DNA from: Ustilaginoidea virens
Lineage: Eukaryota > Ascomycota > Sordariomycetes > Hypocreales > Clavicipitaceae
DNA: 64,000 bases
Assembly: GCF_000687475.1 (NCBI RefSeq)
Contig: NC_057317.1
Span: forward strand, 4,154,501 to 4,218,500
Direction: 5' to 3'
Below are positions 44,672 through 55,899 of this stretch, piece by piece (positions within the stretch are counted from its first letter, which is position 1; every line of letters begins with the position of its first letter). Under the pieces are notes generated by a model, which saw nothing but the letters and a program-made list of their open reading frames with translations, did not search any database and was not told where the DNA came from. The position numbers and the translations under genes were made by a program.

Positions 44672-47213
44672 ATGGCTGCATTGGTTCACACCTATCCGCA
44701 GCAGACATCTACGACCGCAATGCTTCAAACTCGCCCTTCCTCGAACGGTGCCATGCTATCAGCAAGCCAATCACACGGCTCTCAGCAATACAACATGGGG
44801 GCCTCACAGTCTCCTAGGTCTGCTTATCAACAAGGTGGACCTAGAGGAAGCTCCATTTCCACGCAACCGTACGCCTTCTCTAGCACTCCAAACCTCGGCC
44901 AAACTCTATCCTGGCAGCAATACGGTGCATACAGAACAAACCCTTCGCCCACGGTTCCGCCTCCCCAGGCGTATGATGCGGCCCCAAACCACCGTTCTGT
45001 CATGCAAGGCAACGCGCCTGTTTATTTAAGCTCGTTTGGAGTGAGTCACGGTGGCTCGCGAGATGACTCGGCGCTCCCGCTCACCCGAAATACTGCGCCG
45101 ACGCCCCGTCCGCACTCATTCTTGTCCGTTTCAACCCAGCCGTCATTCTCAGCCTCCACCAAGCAGACTGGGCCGGATCGCTACAGGCGCACGGCAGGTG
45201 CGCAACCCCCACACCATGGTCGCTCTCATAGTTCCACGCTGCAACCCAGCCCTTCGATAATTCCCCCAAGCCACATGTCTCAAGCAAACCGCAGATACTC
45301 GGCGTCAAACCTCACCGGAAGTCAGGGCTTGATGTCGGTATCGTCCATGGACGACTTGATGCAATTTAAAAGGGCGGGCCAAGAGGATGCCATGCGCGCC
45401 CATCGACGGAGCGTGCACAAGAGCGAAAACCCCGAACTTGTTAAAACGAGGCCAATTTCGCGGGAGAGTGCGGACGCCAACAAGCAGACTCGAAACACGC
45501 GATTAAGCCCTCACTCACGTAGCGGCAGCACAGAGAGTGTATCGTCGACTCGCAGTGGGCACTCGAGACCATCTTCTGTAAGTTGAGGGGATTAAATCGT
45601 CTTTCTTGGTGACTTGAGTTGGGCTAGTTTATTAGCTTGGAGGCTCAACGCAAGTCATGTAGGTTGCTAACAATTAGCGTCATGCAGGCGACCAACCGCG
45701 CCCCAACATGCAACCCATCTCCACTGTCCAGTGATGAAACGCCTGGCAAGAACGATCAGCAGAAGATGTTCAACATCCCCCCCCGGGGCTCTTCATCTGA
45801 TGTTGCGAAGCGCACCCTCAACTCGTCTCCTTTATCCAAGCCGGCGACGATGGCTAATGAGCACGGTGAAGATGGCTCCTTGCCTGTCGTTGGCACTGCG
45901 ACCAACCAGGAGTCACCGGCAGTCAAGCAGCTCGCGGCCCTGAATCAGAAAGGAGGCAAGGGCAAGAGCAAGACGTCTCGATTGCGACGGGCGTTTTCCT
46001 TTGGCAGTGCCACTGAATTTCGCAAAACTGTGGAGGATGTTGACAGATCGGAGCCATCTAGACTTCACAAGAAGCCCACGCAGGACGAGGCATACGATGC
46101 AGAGCAGGCTCGTATTGTGCGGGCACAAGAGGCTGGCGGCATTGGAAACAGCATCTACGGCGGTCGGTTCTTTGGCTCCACCGACAACTTATCCATCTCG
46201 TCGACAGCCTCTTCAGCATCCATCATGATTCGCAAGATGGGCAAGGGTATGAAGAAAAGCACGCGGTCTCTGGTGGGCCTCTTCCGACCCAGGTCTATCA
46301 TTGGGGCCACCATTGACGAAGCGACGGCTCCTCAGTCAAGCAGTCAGGCCATTGTTTCCATGGTTACTGTCGAGGCAGAGACGCAGCGTGTCAACGTCAC
46401 ACCTGACCCTCACGCAGCCAACGGAGGCACAGGCTTCCCTCACCTCGAGCGGAACTCGATGGACGCGGCGCAAGTGACGGAAACTGGCGCCGAGCGACTG
46501 GGTAGTTCCTCCGGGGAACAAGCCGCCAACAATCGCCAAAGCACCCTTGGCCCCGAAAGCGAGAGGGCAGAGGCACTGGCGGCGGTTAGGAAGGGTATTT
46601 TGAAGCGTAAGCAGCCGCCACGACCTAGGGGTTTATTTTTTCTCTCTTTTTTTCTTTTCTGAATTGCACGGGGCACGCACAAGACTAACCCAGGGGTGAT
46701 TTGCAGGATCTGGGAGCCCCTCGGTCAAACCGGTAGAGGCAACGTCCTCGCCTGAGCTCGTTCTTCCCGTCATTCCAGCTGTTGCCGACTCCCCGATCTC
46801 GAGTGCCCCTAGCACGCCGAACGATGATGCTCTTGGTCATAGAAGGACCGGCTCCATCGCAATCGGCGGCGAGGATTACTTCATGTCGGCTTTGCGGCTC
46901 CGTCGGGACAGTCAGTCGGGCACTCCGTCCGCCAAGCGTAACGCAACCTTTTCCCCTCGCCTCATCTTTTATGATACATGGCCAAGCCAGGAATATGACA
47001 GACGGGGCGAAATCGCTACCTGCAACAGGCTCACTCCACTTCTCGCACAACAAATCAAGGAGGAACTTAATTCGTTCAAAATGGTTGGTAACCCCCCCCC
47101 CCCCCCGGTCTAGTCCATCGTCGACAGGTGGGCAGTTGCAATAGTCTAACCGGAAACTTCGATAGGAAATGGAGGTGCACGAAAACTCCAAGATTTACAC
47201 ACACTTTTTCTGA
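44672..47213 (+). CDS. BNI4: BNI4-like scaffold protein (septum/bud-neck, PP1-binding family)
   Basis: Four exons: 44672-45577, 45688-46606, 46707-47083 and 47166-47213, giving 749 residues. Introns of 110, 100 and 82 bp have GT...AG ends; the first two have CTAAC branch sites (45667 and 46685), and phases agree at every junction. The protein is mostly low-complexity Ser/Pro/Gln-rich, with basic patches near KSKTSRLRRAFSFGS. The C-terminus (about 668-749) is the conserved part, with FYDTWPSQEYDRRGEIATCNRLTP and the last-exon end IYTHFF. In yeast, Bni4 uses this tail to hold protein phosphatase 1 (Glc7) and brings chitin synthase to the bud neck. In filamentous fungi a role at septa is expected by inference. 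The phosphatase-docking position reads RNATF (686-690), with Ala where V/I is usual. The start MAALVHTYPQQ was chosen because I recall it as conserved; an upstream in-frame ATG exists at 44609. Confidence 0.82.
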
Positions 47214-48512
47214 CGGCAGCAATACGCAGAGCGACTCATTTCTCCAACGATGAGGGCCGTTTTGGCACCCAGAAGGCCATGTATTCATTCACATTTACAG
47301 TTGTCGGCGTTTTCAGGGACAGCATGGTAAGGTGTCGACGGCGTTTTTGTTTCTCTCTCTTTTTGTTTCATTATCTAGGTTGCTTGTTTCATCTTTTTTC
47401 CTTTTTTCTTTTCGCCACCCAAAGAGGGAAAAAAGTTACCGAATCATTACGTCTTGGGGCACTCGTTTGAGAGTCACATCATGGCATTAATACTACCCAC
47501 ACGCCATGGAACGACCGTGTGAGATGGGAGATGTTCCGGCCAGGCTTTGCGGTATGGGAATGGGTTATGTCCATGCAAAGGAAGCATCAAGTCAAATGAC
47601 TTGCAACGTGTTGGCCAAGGAAGCATGTCTTACCTCGACATGACAAGGAGCGTAGTGGCAGGTGTATTGATGCCGGCAGGAGCGTAAATTTGCACAGCGA
47701 TTAGTGTGGAAAGTTTGAATGGACTTTTGCATTGTCGAGCCATTGTCGAGCTGCATTGTCGAGCATAAACATTCCGCTAGGGTTGGGGTTTAGTTGGGGG
47801 GGGGGGGGGGGGGGGCGGAGCGGGACTGTCTTGTCCGTTGGCATGTGTGGGGACAACATGATTAGCATATCATTGTAGCGTCAATTGCATTGACTATTTG
47901 CCTCGTTGGTTTCTGCGGAACGGCCGAAGCTGGGTCGACTTGATGATGATGGAGGTGAGGGAGGTCGGGTGGTGATTGTGGTGATGGTGGTGATGGTGGT
48001 TATGGTGGCGAAAAGAGTCGGGTCGGCGGGAGTGGCGTAGTAGAAAGACGGACGAATGGCTAACTTAGGTAATGAACGAGGGCTAGTCGCGTGGTGGTGA
48101 AGCTCAGCTGCGCTGCATATTCGCCGTCGATTTCGTCTTGAATTCGACGTCTTGATTCGTCGTCTTCGTTCGTTCGTCCGTCGTCGTCGTCGTCGTCTTT
48201 TTTTTTTCCTTTTTTTTTTTTTTTTCGGTCGCCGTCGTTGTCGTGGTGGGGGGCGGTCAGTGGTTCTGGCCTTGGCTTTTGCTTCCGACTTCTCCACCCA
48301 CTCAGCCAAAAACCCTTTTCAGCTTTTCTTATCGCCGTCATCGTCATCGTCACCGGCTCCGTCTCCGTCTCCGTCTCCGTGCAAACCGGCTCCAAGTTGG
48401 TTCCTTTATGCTGCCAATCCGGCCCTGGGCGCGCTTCTCCCGTCGTCTGGGCAGTTTCACCTTGCATCGGTCCGTCAGTCGACGACGCCTGGCTGCGCCG
48501 CGGCTGTTTCCA
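47214..48512. other. Intergenic region between BNI4-like gene and DUS1
   Basis: No gene supported. It contains a 20-base G run at 47796-47815, a GGT/GAT-rich purine microsatellite at 47943-48005, and a CGT-trinucleotide plus T-rich tract at 48177-48230 that probably belongs to the DUS1 promoter/leader. Confidence 0.55.
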
Positions 48513-50365
48513 ATGACGATGGCTTCGCAGACGCAGACGGAGACGCAGACGCTGCGGGCTGCGTCGGATGCTGCAGGCCCGAGCAACAAGCTGCACGGCA
48601 GAGCGTTTTACGAGAGCATAGGGAGCCCCAAGTTTGTGCTGGCTCCCATGGTGGATCAATCCGAGTTTGTCCGTCTTTGGGTGTCTTGTTGTTTTGCGGT
48701 TTTTTTTCTTCTTTTTCCTCTTTTCCTTTATTTTTTTTTTGGTTTTCCTGTTTTTCGTGTCTGTCTTCTTTTTCTATCAAACAAACAATGGGCTACACTA
48801 TAGGCTAACTCGACGACTTTGTTGGAGCGACCACGCAGGCTTGGCGCATGCTCACGCGATCCTTTCTCACCGACCAAGAAAAGAAAAAGATGCTCGCCTA
48901 CACGCCCATGTTCCACGCCCGTCTCTTCGCTCAGGACGCCAAGTACCGCAAAGCGCACTTCCAGGCCCTGAAACCCGATTCGACCGAACCGTGGCTCGAC
49001 GGAAACCCTGCCGTCGACCGGCCGCTTTTCGTCCAGTTCTGCGCCAACGACCCGGATGCTCTGCTCTCTGCGGCACGCCAAGTCGCTCCGTACTGCGACG
49101 CCGTCGACCTGAACCTGGGCTGCCCCCAAGGCATCGCCCGCAAGGGCCACTACGGCGCCTTCCTCCAGGAAGACCAGGACCTGATATTCCGGCTCATCAA
49201 CGTGCTGCACAGGGAGCTCCCCGTCCCGGTGACGGCCAAGATCCGCATCCTGGAATCCAGGCAAGAGACCCTGGCCTATGCGCGAAACGTCCTCCGCGCG
49301 GGGGCATCGATCCTGACCGTGCACGGGAGGCGGAGAGAGCAAAAGGGCCACCTGACCGGCGTTGCCGACTGGGGAACGCTGCGCTTCCTGCGGGACAACC
49401 TCCCCCCCGAGACGGTCCTGTTTGCCAACGGCAACATCCTGCGGGGATCCGACATGGAGGAATGCCTGGCAGCCACCGGGGCCGACGGCATCATGAGCGC
49501 CGAGGGCAACCTCAGCGACCCGGCGCTCTTCGCAGCAGAGCCGCCCGTGGGCCAGGGAGGAAGGGAGTACTGGCGCGGCAGGGACGGAAAGGGCGGCTGG
49601 AGAGTCGACGCCATCACAAGACGCTACCTGGACATCCTGCACAAGTACGCTCTGGGTGCCGAGCCGCCGCCGAGACGGCCTCTGTTTGTCCCGGGCGACG
49701 ACGCGTCTTGGCTCCAAGAGAGCCAGCCCAAGGAAGCGGGAGCGGGAGCGGAAGCCGGAGCGGAAGCCGGAGCGGAAGCCGGAGGGGAAGCCGGAGCCGA
49801 AGAGCCTGCCAGGAAGCGCCGCAAAAAGGACGCCCACGGCGGGCCGGCAAGGCGAGAGGAGCCGTGCCCCAACCTGACGGCCATGCAGCCACACCTGTTC
49901 CACCTTCTTCGCCACCTCGTCACCAAGCACACCGACGTGCGCGACATGCTGGCCAGGAGCCGCAAGGACGGCATCCAAGGCTACGAGCGGGTCCTGGACG
50001 CGGTGGAGCGCAAGGTCGCCGCGGGCATTCTGGAGTACGAAGCCACGGGCGGCCGCAGCTTCGAGGAAGAGCTGGAGAAGCTGGGCGACGCCGACGCCGA
50101 CGCCGACGCCGCCGCCGCCGACGACGAGGGCCAGAGCTCCAAGGGCACGGTGCGGAGGTGCAAGAGGCCGTGGTGGGTGGCGCAGCCCATCGTTCGGCCG
50201 CTGCCCAGCGAGGCCCTGGCCAAGGGGGCCATCCGCCCGAGCAAGAAGGAGCTGCAGGCCCAGGCGCGAGCCAAGGCCGCCGCCGCGGTGGCAGAGGGCC
50301 GTGTCGAGAGCCGGGCCGAGACGGTTGCCGGCGACGGCGGGACTGGCAGCCGAGTAGACTTGTAA
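48513..50365 (+). CDS. DUS1: tRNA-dihydrouridine(16/17) synthase
   Basis: Two exons, 48513-48668 and 48839-50365, give 560 residues. The 170-bp intron has a weak donor, GTCCGT, a GGCTAACT branch region and acceptor CACGCAG; splicing joins the family block VDQSEF to AWRML in phase. The TIM-barrel Dus domain spans about 43-330. The catalytic-type cysteine is C147 in NLGCPQGIARKGHYGAFL, and the KIRI and HGRRREQKG motifs that contact FMN and tRNA follow. Enzymes of this family reduce U16/U17 in the D-loop of cytoplasmic tRNAs with NADPH. A tail absent from yeast Dus1 (423 residues) carries an Ala/Glu/Gly repeat at about 351-375, a basic ARKRRKK cluster that could be a nuclear signal, and an acidic Asp/Ala run. 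It converges with CWC22. Confidence 0.92.
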
Positions 50366-51124
50366 ACTCACTCTTGCTTTTCAAGATTCTTTTATTGCAT
50401 CTTTACTATTTTTTTTTTATTTTTTTTTTTTAGCAAGGGGCGATTGTTCTTGGGGCCTTTTTCACGGGATAAGGATGGCATGTACACACACAGACACATG
50501 GACACATAAACACATGTGAAACACATAAACACACAACTTGTATATACATACAGTGGGGTTGTTCGCGCATTATTGAACACCTAGGTTTACATGTACCCGG
50601 CCCCCGCGGGAATCAGGGTCGCCAACCCCCCCCCCCGATTGGCTCGTCGAACCGGCCTCGGCCCCGCCGCCCGTCCCTCCGCCACTGCCGCACCAAAACC
50701 CACCAACCAAAGTAAACAAGTCCCCCGGGCGCGCGTCGGCCCAACCTGCCTGGTCTCGTCTCGAGGCTGACGAGCCGCCCTCGACGTGGGCTTCACCAGC
50801 GCCGCATGCGCATGTCCGCCCCAACGGCCAGCTTGCGGAGCGAACGGTCACCCCCAGCGCCGGTCACGAGCCCACGTTGGGACAGCACCGGGCGTCGTCG
50901 CGGCTTGGATGCATGCTGTCCGACACCACTTGCCGTGGGCTATTGTGCGAGCGGGGCCGCGAAACATGCGGGCAAAAGGGTTGTATTTATGTTCCCGCTG
51001 GATAAGGCGTACGTAGTACATGTGCATGTTGATGCACCTCCCTTTCGGACCAGACTCCCACCACGCTCGACAGCAAAGGGAAAAAAACAAAAGGAAACTT
51101 AACCCCCCCCAAGTAGTGGTGATG
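50366..51124. other. Convergent intergenic region between DUS1 and CWC22
   Basis: This holds the 3' ends of both genes. A/T-rich runs follow the DUS1 stop (50405-50430), and a short CACA-rich stretch lies at 50485-50535. Opposite-strand open stretches are GC-rich artefacts with no domain. Confidence 0.55.
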
Positions 51125-53743
51125 CTAATCACCGTGCCGGCCCTTTTTGGCCCGGGGCAGCGACCGCGACGCGCTGTCGCTGCATCTCCTCTTGGCGGCG
51201 GCCGGACTTGGCCGTCTGCTGCCTCTGGGCTCGCCAAAGGATGCTGATGCTCCGTTTCTGTATCCCCGCCGGGGCGGCCTTGCATTCGGGCTTGGACTTC
51301 TGCTCCGTGATGGCGAGGGCGAGTCTCGCCTTCTTCCCCGGCCGGCGGGAGACGGGCTATCCCGTGCGCGTCTTCTGGGGGACGGGGACCGTGAGCCGTA
51401 TGACGACGGTGGTCGTCGGTAGCCTTGGCCGCGGTGGCTTTGCGGGCGACCGCTTACGGAGGAGCTGTTTCGCCGGCGGGGGGATCCAGGGCGGTGCGTA
51501 CGGGGTGAGCGAGCCCGGCCGCGGCCGCGGGGAGGGGGGCTGAAAGACTCGGAATCTCGTCGTCTGCGCGGCGTCGGCGACCGACTGTACGAGCTGTACG
51601 ACGCGCTGCGGGCGCCTCGGCCTTTCCTGGGCGCGGGGGATCGCGATGCGCTGCCGGATATGCGTCTCCTTCCTCGGGCGGGGGAAGCCGAATGCAAGTC
51701 CCGGTTCCGTCTTCGCCCGGGAGGCGTGCGAGATCGCGCGCTGTATGAAGCCGATCGAGGGCGAGGGCGAGAGCGAGAGCGAGAGCGAGACGACCAAGGC
51801 CGCGAACCCGACCGCGACCGCGATCTGGTTTCGGCAAAAGTCCGCGTCATTCCTCGCTCAGACGAGGCGCGCGAGACGGAACGGCCACCGATCCTGCGAG
51901 GCGTTCTGGATCGGGAACGAGACGAATACGACGAGCCCGTGTGGGATGAATAGCTCGATACAGAGTCCGAGTCCGAATCGTCGGCGGCCGCCGGCGCCGG
52001 CAGACCCGGCTTGGGCATGCTCTGGAGGTGCTCCCGCATTTCCTCGGTGAGGGCGCCGAGCCCGATGCTGGTGAAGTAGTTGATGGAGAAGCGCACGTTG
52101 CGGGCGTTGTCCTTGGGAAAGAGGCCCTCCACGCTGGGTCGCAGCAGCTCGTCGGTCAGCCTGGCCTTGAGCCGCGGAATGCCGATTTCCTCCACGATGC
52201 CCTGGAACAGAATCTTGATGAAGATTCGGCTGCTGGACGTGGTCTCATCCTCGTTCAAATGGATGACGGAGAGGCAGTGCCAGCCGATGGAGTCGACGCC
52301 GAGCATGTGGCCAAACAGCTGCGCAATGTTCCTCAGCTTGTTGTTCTCGTAGCGGTGAATGGTGTCGTAGTACCGCGCAAAGGACTGCTCAAACAGGTCG
52401 CACCACAGGCGGTTGACCCTGGCGATGCGTTCGCCAATCAGGCCGTAGAATTTGGTGTACGTCTTCTCCTGGGAGCAGCACTCGACAATCATGGACGGCA
52501 GCTCGGGTTCCTGGCCGGCGGGAAGGTTGATCTTCATGAGCTTGTGCACTGCTTCCTCGAACCCGGCGCTGGACTGAATGGTCAGGTAGATGGTTCGTCG
52601 CAGATTGACCAGGTCGGCATTGGACCGGTCCTTGATTTCCATGGCCTTGGTCTCCTCTTCTTGCTCGTCCTCTCCGGAGCTTTCCTCGTCATCGCCGTCC
52701 TCCTCCTCAGACTCGTCGTCGGTCCCTTGGCCAAGAATCTCAGACTTGAGCTTCCCGTAGGCTGCCTCGTTGTCTTGCCACTCGGGATCAGGCTTGAAGA
52801 CGTTCAGGCCGTCTTGGACGTCAATCTCGCCGTCGAGCTCGACCCGGTGCGTGATCTGGTCCTCTTCCTCGACGAGATCCAGCTCCTCCCTGATGGCGGG
52901 GTTGTCCTTGAACTTGTCCTTGCGGACTTGGAAAAGCACCTCAATCATGTATTGCGTTCGCTTGTCGATGTCGGCTTCGTGCAGGATGTTCCGGAACTGA
53001 TCAAACACGGCGACGGAAATGGACGGCTGCATGTCTTCCAGATACTGCCCGACCTCGCGGCAGAAACCGACGGCAATCTCGACGCTGTCATCGGTCGGCT
53101 TGTGGAGCAGCAGGAGCAGGATTTGCCCGGCCAGCATCTCATGCTGCACCTGCTGGTTGATGAGGTGAGCCAAGAACGTCGTTGACGAGAGGCAGACGGC
53201 CTTGTCGTTGCGCTTGAAACCCTTGCGAAACTGCATGACCAAGCGCCTGATGAGCAGCTCCCCGACCTGGGGCAGCTTGGTATTGACGATGGCTGCCATG
53301 GCGGCGTAGACTGGGGTAAAGGGCAGACTGGCGGCCTGAGCCTTCATGATGGATCGGCAAAAGAGGCCCCTCCCTCGGACCAGGTTCTCTCCAAAGAGCT
53401 CGGGGACGATGTGCTTGATGTTGGAGGTGTTGACCTTGTTGATGAGGCCGTTGATGCTCTTCTTGAGGGCTTCCCAGGCCATCCGCTGATATTCCTTGCT
53501 GGCTTTGTCCGTGATTTGGGCCTGCAGGGCTCGGAGCCTCGCGGGTGGGATGTAGGTTCCCCCGGACCTCATGTTGAGCAGCTTCTCGTACTCTGCCTTG
53601 GCGGCAGCCTGCTTCTCCTCGTCGGTCCGCACGGGCGGTGGCGTGCGCTCTCGTGGTTTCGGGCGGTACGAGTCCCCATCTCGCTGAGGCCCGCGATCCC
53701 GGCCACGCTCGCGACGCGGAAGTCCCACATCGGCGGAGGCCAT
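51125..53743 (-). CDS. CWC22: Pre-mRNA-splicing factor CWC22
   Basis: Single exon, 872 residues, starting at the ATG of MASADVGLP (53743-53741); the in-frame codons upstream look like non-coding leader. The N-terminus is Arg-rich. A MIF4G domain covers about 95-280 (SINGLINKVNTSNIKHIVPELF onward), an acidic linker about 340-366, an MA3 domain about 375-495 (LRRTIYLTIQSSAGFEEAVHKL, RYENNKLRNIAQLFGHML) and a long Arg/Ser-rich tail about 600-872. Cwc22 is a spliceosome subunit needed for the first catalytic step. In animals it also recruits eIF4A3 for exon-junction complex assembly, and its length is close to that of the human protein (908). Yeast Cwc22 lacks the RS tail, so this tail fits an intron-rich genome. 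Unlike its neighbours the gene has no intron. Confidence 0.95.
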   Translation of the reverse strand: MASADVGLPRRERGRDRGPQRDGDSYRPKPRERTPPPVRTDEEKQAAAKAEYEKLLNMRSGGTYIPPARLRALQAQITDKASKEYQRMAWEALKKSINGLINKVNTSNIKHIVPELFGENLVRGRGLFCRSIMKAQAASLPFTPVYAAMAAIVNTKLPQVGELLIRRLVMQFRKGFKRNDKAVCLSSTTFLAHLINQQVQHEMLAGQILLLLLHKPTDDSVEIAVGFCREVGQYLEDMQPSISVAVFDQFRNILHEADIDKRTQYMIEVLFQVRKDKFKDNPAIREELDLVEEEDQITHRVELDGEIDVQDGLNVFKPDPEWQDNEAAYGKLKSEILGQGTDDESEEEDGDDEESSGEDEQEEETKAMEIKDRSNADLVNLRRTIYLTIQSSAGFEEAVHKLMKINLPAGQEPELPSMIVECCSQEKTYTKFYGLIGERIARVNRLWCDLFEQSFARYYDTIHRYENNKLRNIAQLFGHMLGVDSIGWHCLSVIHLNEDETTSSSRIFIKILFQGIVEEIGIPRLKARLTDELLRPSVEGLFPKDNARNVRFSINYFTSIGLGALTEEMREHLQSMPKPGLPAPAAADDSDSDSVSSYSSHTGSSYSSRSRSRTPRRIGGRSVSRASSERGMTRTFAETRSRSRSGSRPWSSRSRSRSRPRPRSASYSARSRTPPGRRRNRDLHSASPARGRRRISGSASRSPAPRKGRGARSASYSSYSRSPTPRRRRDSESFSPPPRGRGRARSPRTHRPGSPRRRNSSSVSGRPQSHRGQGYRRPPSSYGSRSPSPRRRARDSPSPAGRGRRRDSPSPSRSRSPSPNARPPRRGYRNGASASFGEPRGSRRPSPAAAKRRCSDSASRSLPRAKKGRHGD

Positions 53744-54375
53744 CTTTTGCAACGTTTGATGCCGCGACGGGTGCCGGATGGATGCCGGATGGATGCCGGA
53801 TGGATGCCGGATAGGCGCGCGGGAGGGGAGGGACAGCAGATAGCAGGCAGAGTGAGAAGAAAAGGTTGGATAAAGATAAAACGCGCACCGGCAGAAAGCT
53901 TGGCCCCAGGCAAGAAAGCGGAAAAACCAAGGGTGGGTCGGGTCAATGCGCCACGCGGGGCGCAGCCACACCACGCATGCGCCGCCACATCCGCACTCGG
54001 GCAACTTCAATGTTCCCTTCCTTTATTTCAGCCGACCGAACCCAACTTGGATATCCCGTCATCAACTACTCCTTACTCCGTAACTACTCGGTAGTCTTTG
54101 GCCGTCTGTTGTTGTTCTATGCATTGCTCCATTGCTAGTCTGAAATTTACAGCCCGTACCGTGTCGCACATCCAGCAACCACTCCATCTACACGCAACCG
54201 TCCTTTCTGTTGGAATGAAAACCCAAACGCTCTCCTCGTCAAACATCATGCTCCGCCACCCGCTTCTTACATCAATCGTCGTCTGTCAGTCTGCGTCAAA
54301 ACGGCTTTTGACCAAGACTGCCGACACGTCGGTCAGCATCTCAACCTCGGTCAAAGCCTGCGATGCCTCAGGTGC
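53744..54375. other. CWC22 promoter region with an 11-bp tandem repeat
   Basis: Four near-perfect units of the 11-bp word GATGCCGGATG lie at about 53771-53813, just upstream of the CWC22 start. Farther out, TACTCCGTAACTACTCGGTA near 54071-54093 carries a TACTCCGTA-type word seen elsewhere in the window. No gene seen. Confidence 0.6.
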
Positions 54376-54976
54376 TTACATGTTCCCTTCTGGCGTAAAT
54401 CGGCAAACATCAAAAAACCTGTAGGGCTGCGAGATTCCGTACGCCGTGGCGCACCCGACGCGAGTGGACGTGGACCACATGCACTGAGCTGCTCAAGGAG
54501 TATTTTTTTTTTTTTTTTGGTTTTGCATTAGCACGATCTCCAGACCGACATGATCAACCCCCGAGCGTCGCGGGGCTCTTCTTACACCAGTGCAGCCATG
54601 GCTCATGCCCCGTCATGATGGGCTGGTTGTTGTACAAGTGCTCCTGCGAGAGCCACGCGTGCACTGCTGCCTGGAGCGGGTTGTCGTATGCCACATCGCA
54701 CTGCCCAGCCGTTTGCTCGTACAGGTTTTCCCCTTGATTTGGTCTATACGCACCCTGCGCGTGCTCAAACGGCCGTCTCCCGCTGGCCATTTCGTTTGCC
54801 CAGAGCTGGGCGTACACTGTCAGGTTCGCGTCCCAAACCAGCGGCTGCACGCCTTTGGCTTGGCGAGCTTGGTTCACGATTGCCAGGGCCCGGATGGTGT
54901 CGCCGCTTTGTGCAAGACTTGGCCGCATGCGCTGCACCAGGATCAAGGTGAGGAATCCCGCGGAGAATTTCATCAT
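54376..54976 (-). CDS. Secreted CAP-domain (SCP/PR-1) protein
   Basis: Two exons, 54976-54586 and 54488-54376, give 167 residues. The 97-bp intron has donor GTAAGA, branch GCTAAT and acceptor GAGCAG, and the junction codon T|CT gives HW-S-QCMW, restoring the CAP signature; without splicing the frame ends 11 residues later. Residues 1-22 look like a signal peptide (hydrophobic FLTLILV, then SLAQS). CAP features are FEHA (H72), GENLYEQ (E83), the HAWLSQEHLY helix (E112), HWSQCMW (H129) and STRVGCATAYG, with cysteines at 93, 133, 143 and 159. CAP proteins are extracellular; fungal members are linked to sterol or lipid binding and sometimes to virulence, but no specific role can be read here. At 167 residues it is compact for the family, with no extra N- or C-terminal regions. 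Confidence 0.88.
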
Positions 54977-55899
54977 GGAACGGAACTTGAGTTTAGGGGA
55001 AATCCAGACGGGATCGGAACGGAAACGGAAACACAGCGACGACTGGATTCTTGGCGGGTTGTGCACTGTTGGAGGAAGCCGATTCTCGCGGGTCAGCAAG
55101 CATGGTGGGCAGAAGCAACCGAGTGCAACAGCAAGGCTTCATTTCATCTTGCTCCCCAAGCAAGATAGTGGAATTCTCGGATTCCGTCTTGACTTGCTCG
55201 AGGGCAAGTCATTCTCAATCAAGGCTTCCGTTTTAGGATGCATGCTCTGTCTGGCCCTGCTTGAGGCAGGCACGACTCAGCACGACTCACAACTAGCACC
55301 GAGTCAGCGAGGCGACTGCCTGCCCTTCTCGCGAAATGAATGCCATGTCATGTGCCCATTCGCGCTTGCCAAGTACTGACATGTACCAGACACACGCTCA
55401 GGCTGTCAACTCAGGTAAACCAAGATGCCCAATGGCGCATCAAGCTCGTACAAAGTCTGATTGCATTTTCTGGCCCATCAGCTCTCGCAATAGCCATGTG
55501 CTGTGCAGCAACTATACTCGCCTCTCGTGGTATGCTGGCTACATAGGTACATCTCAACATAATTCTGACGCTGTTGCCACTGCCCTCGGACCGGGTTTGT
55601 AAGTTGGGCAAGAGGTACCTTAGGTACCTCTATGTACCCTAGGTATGTACCTGAAACATACGGTTGTACTTTGCTGCAGAGGCTGATGTGGGCCAGGCAC
55701 TTGTCAGAATCCTCTGTCATGTGACAGCACTCACCCAATTGCCAACACCCCAAGCAAGCTGCTCACGCGACGTCAACCAACCATTCACAACTCTACACAA
55801 CTCTACACAACTCCATCCCTCAAGCTACAGACAGACCCTTGCCGAACAAAACCTGCATTCTCTCCCAATTCCAACCGGGACAACGACCTCCCCCTCGTC
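54977..55899. other. Divergent promoter region between the CAP gene and ZIM17
   Basis: The 923 bp between divergent starts contain a GGTACC/CCTAGG palindrome cluster at 55613-55652 and three units of an ACTCTACACA-like 10-bp repeat at about 55787-55816 in the probable ZIM17 leader. No gene supported. Confidence 0.6.

Noticed and set aside
48728..50371. 547-codon open stretch on the minus strand and a 599-codon plus-strand one at 48634-50433
   Set aside because: Both are GC-driven shadows of DUS1, which has the conserved enzyme motifs in its own frame.
52028..53185. 385-codon plus-strand open stretch
   Set aside because: Antisense shadow of CWC22.
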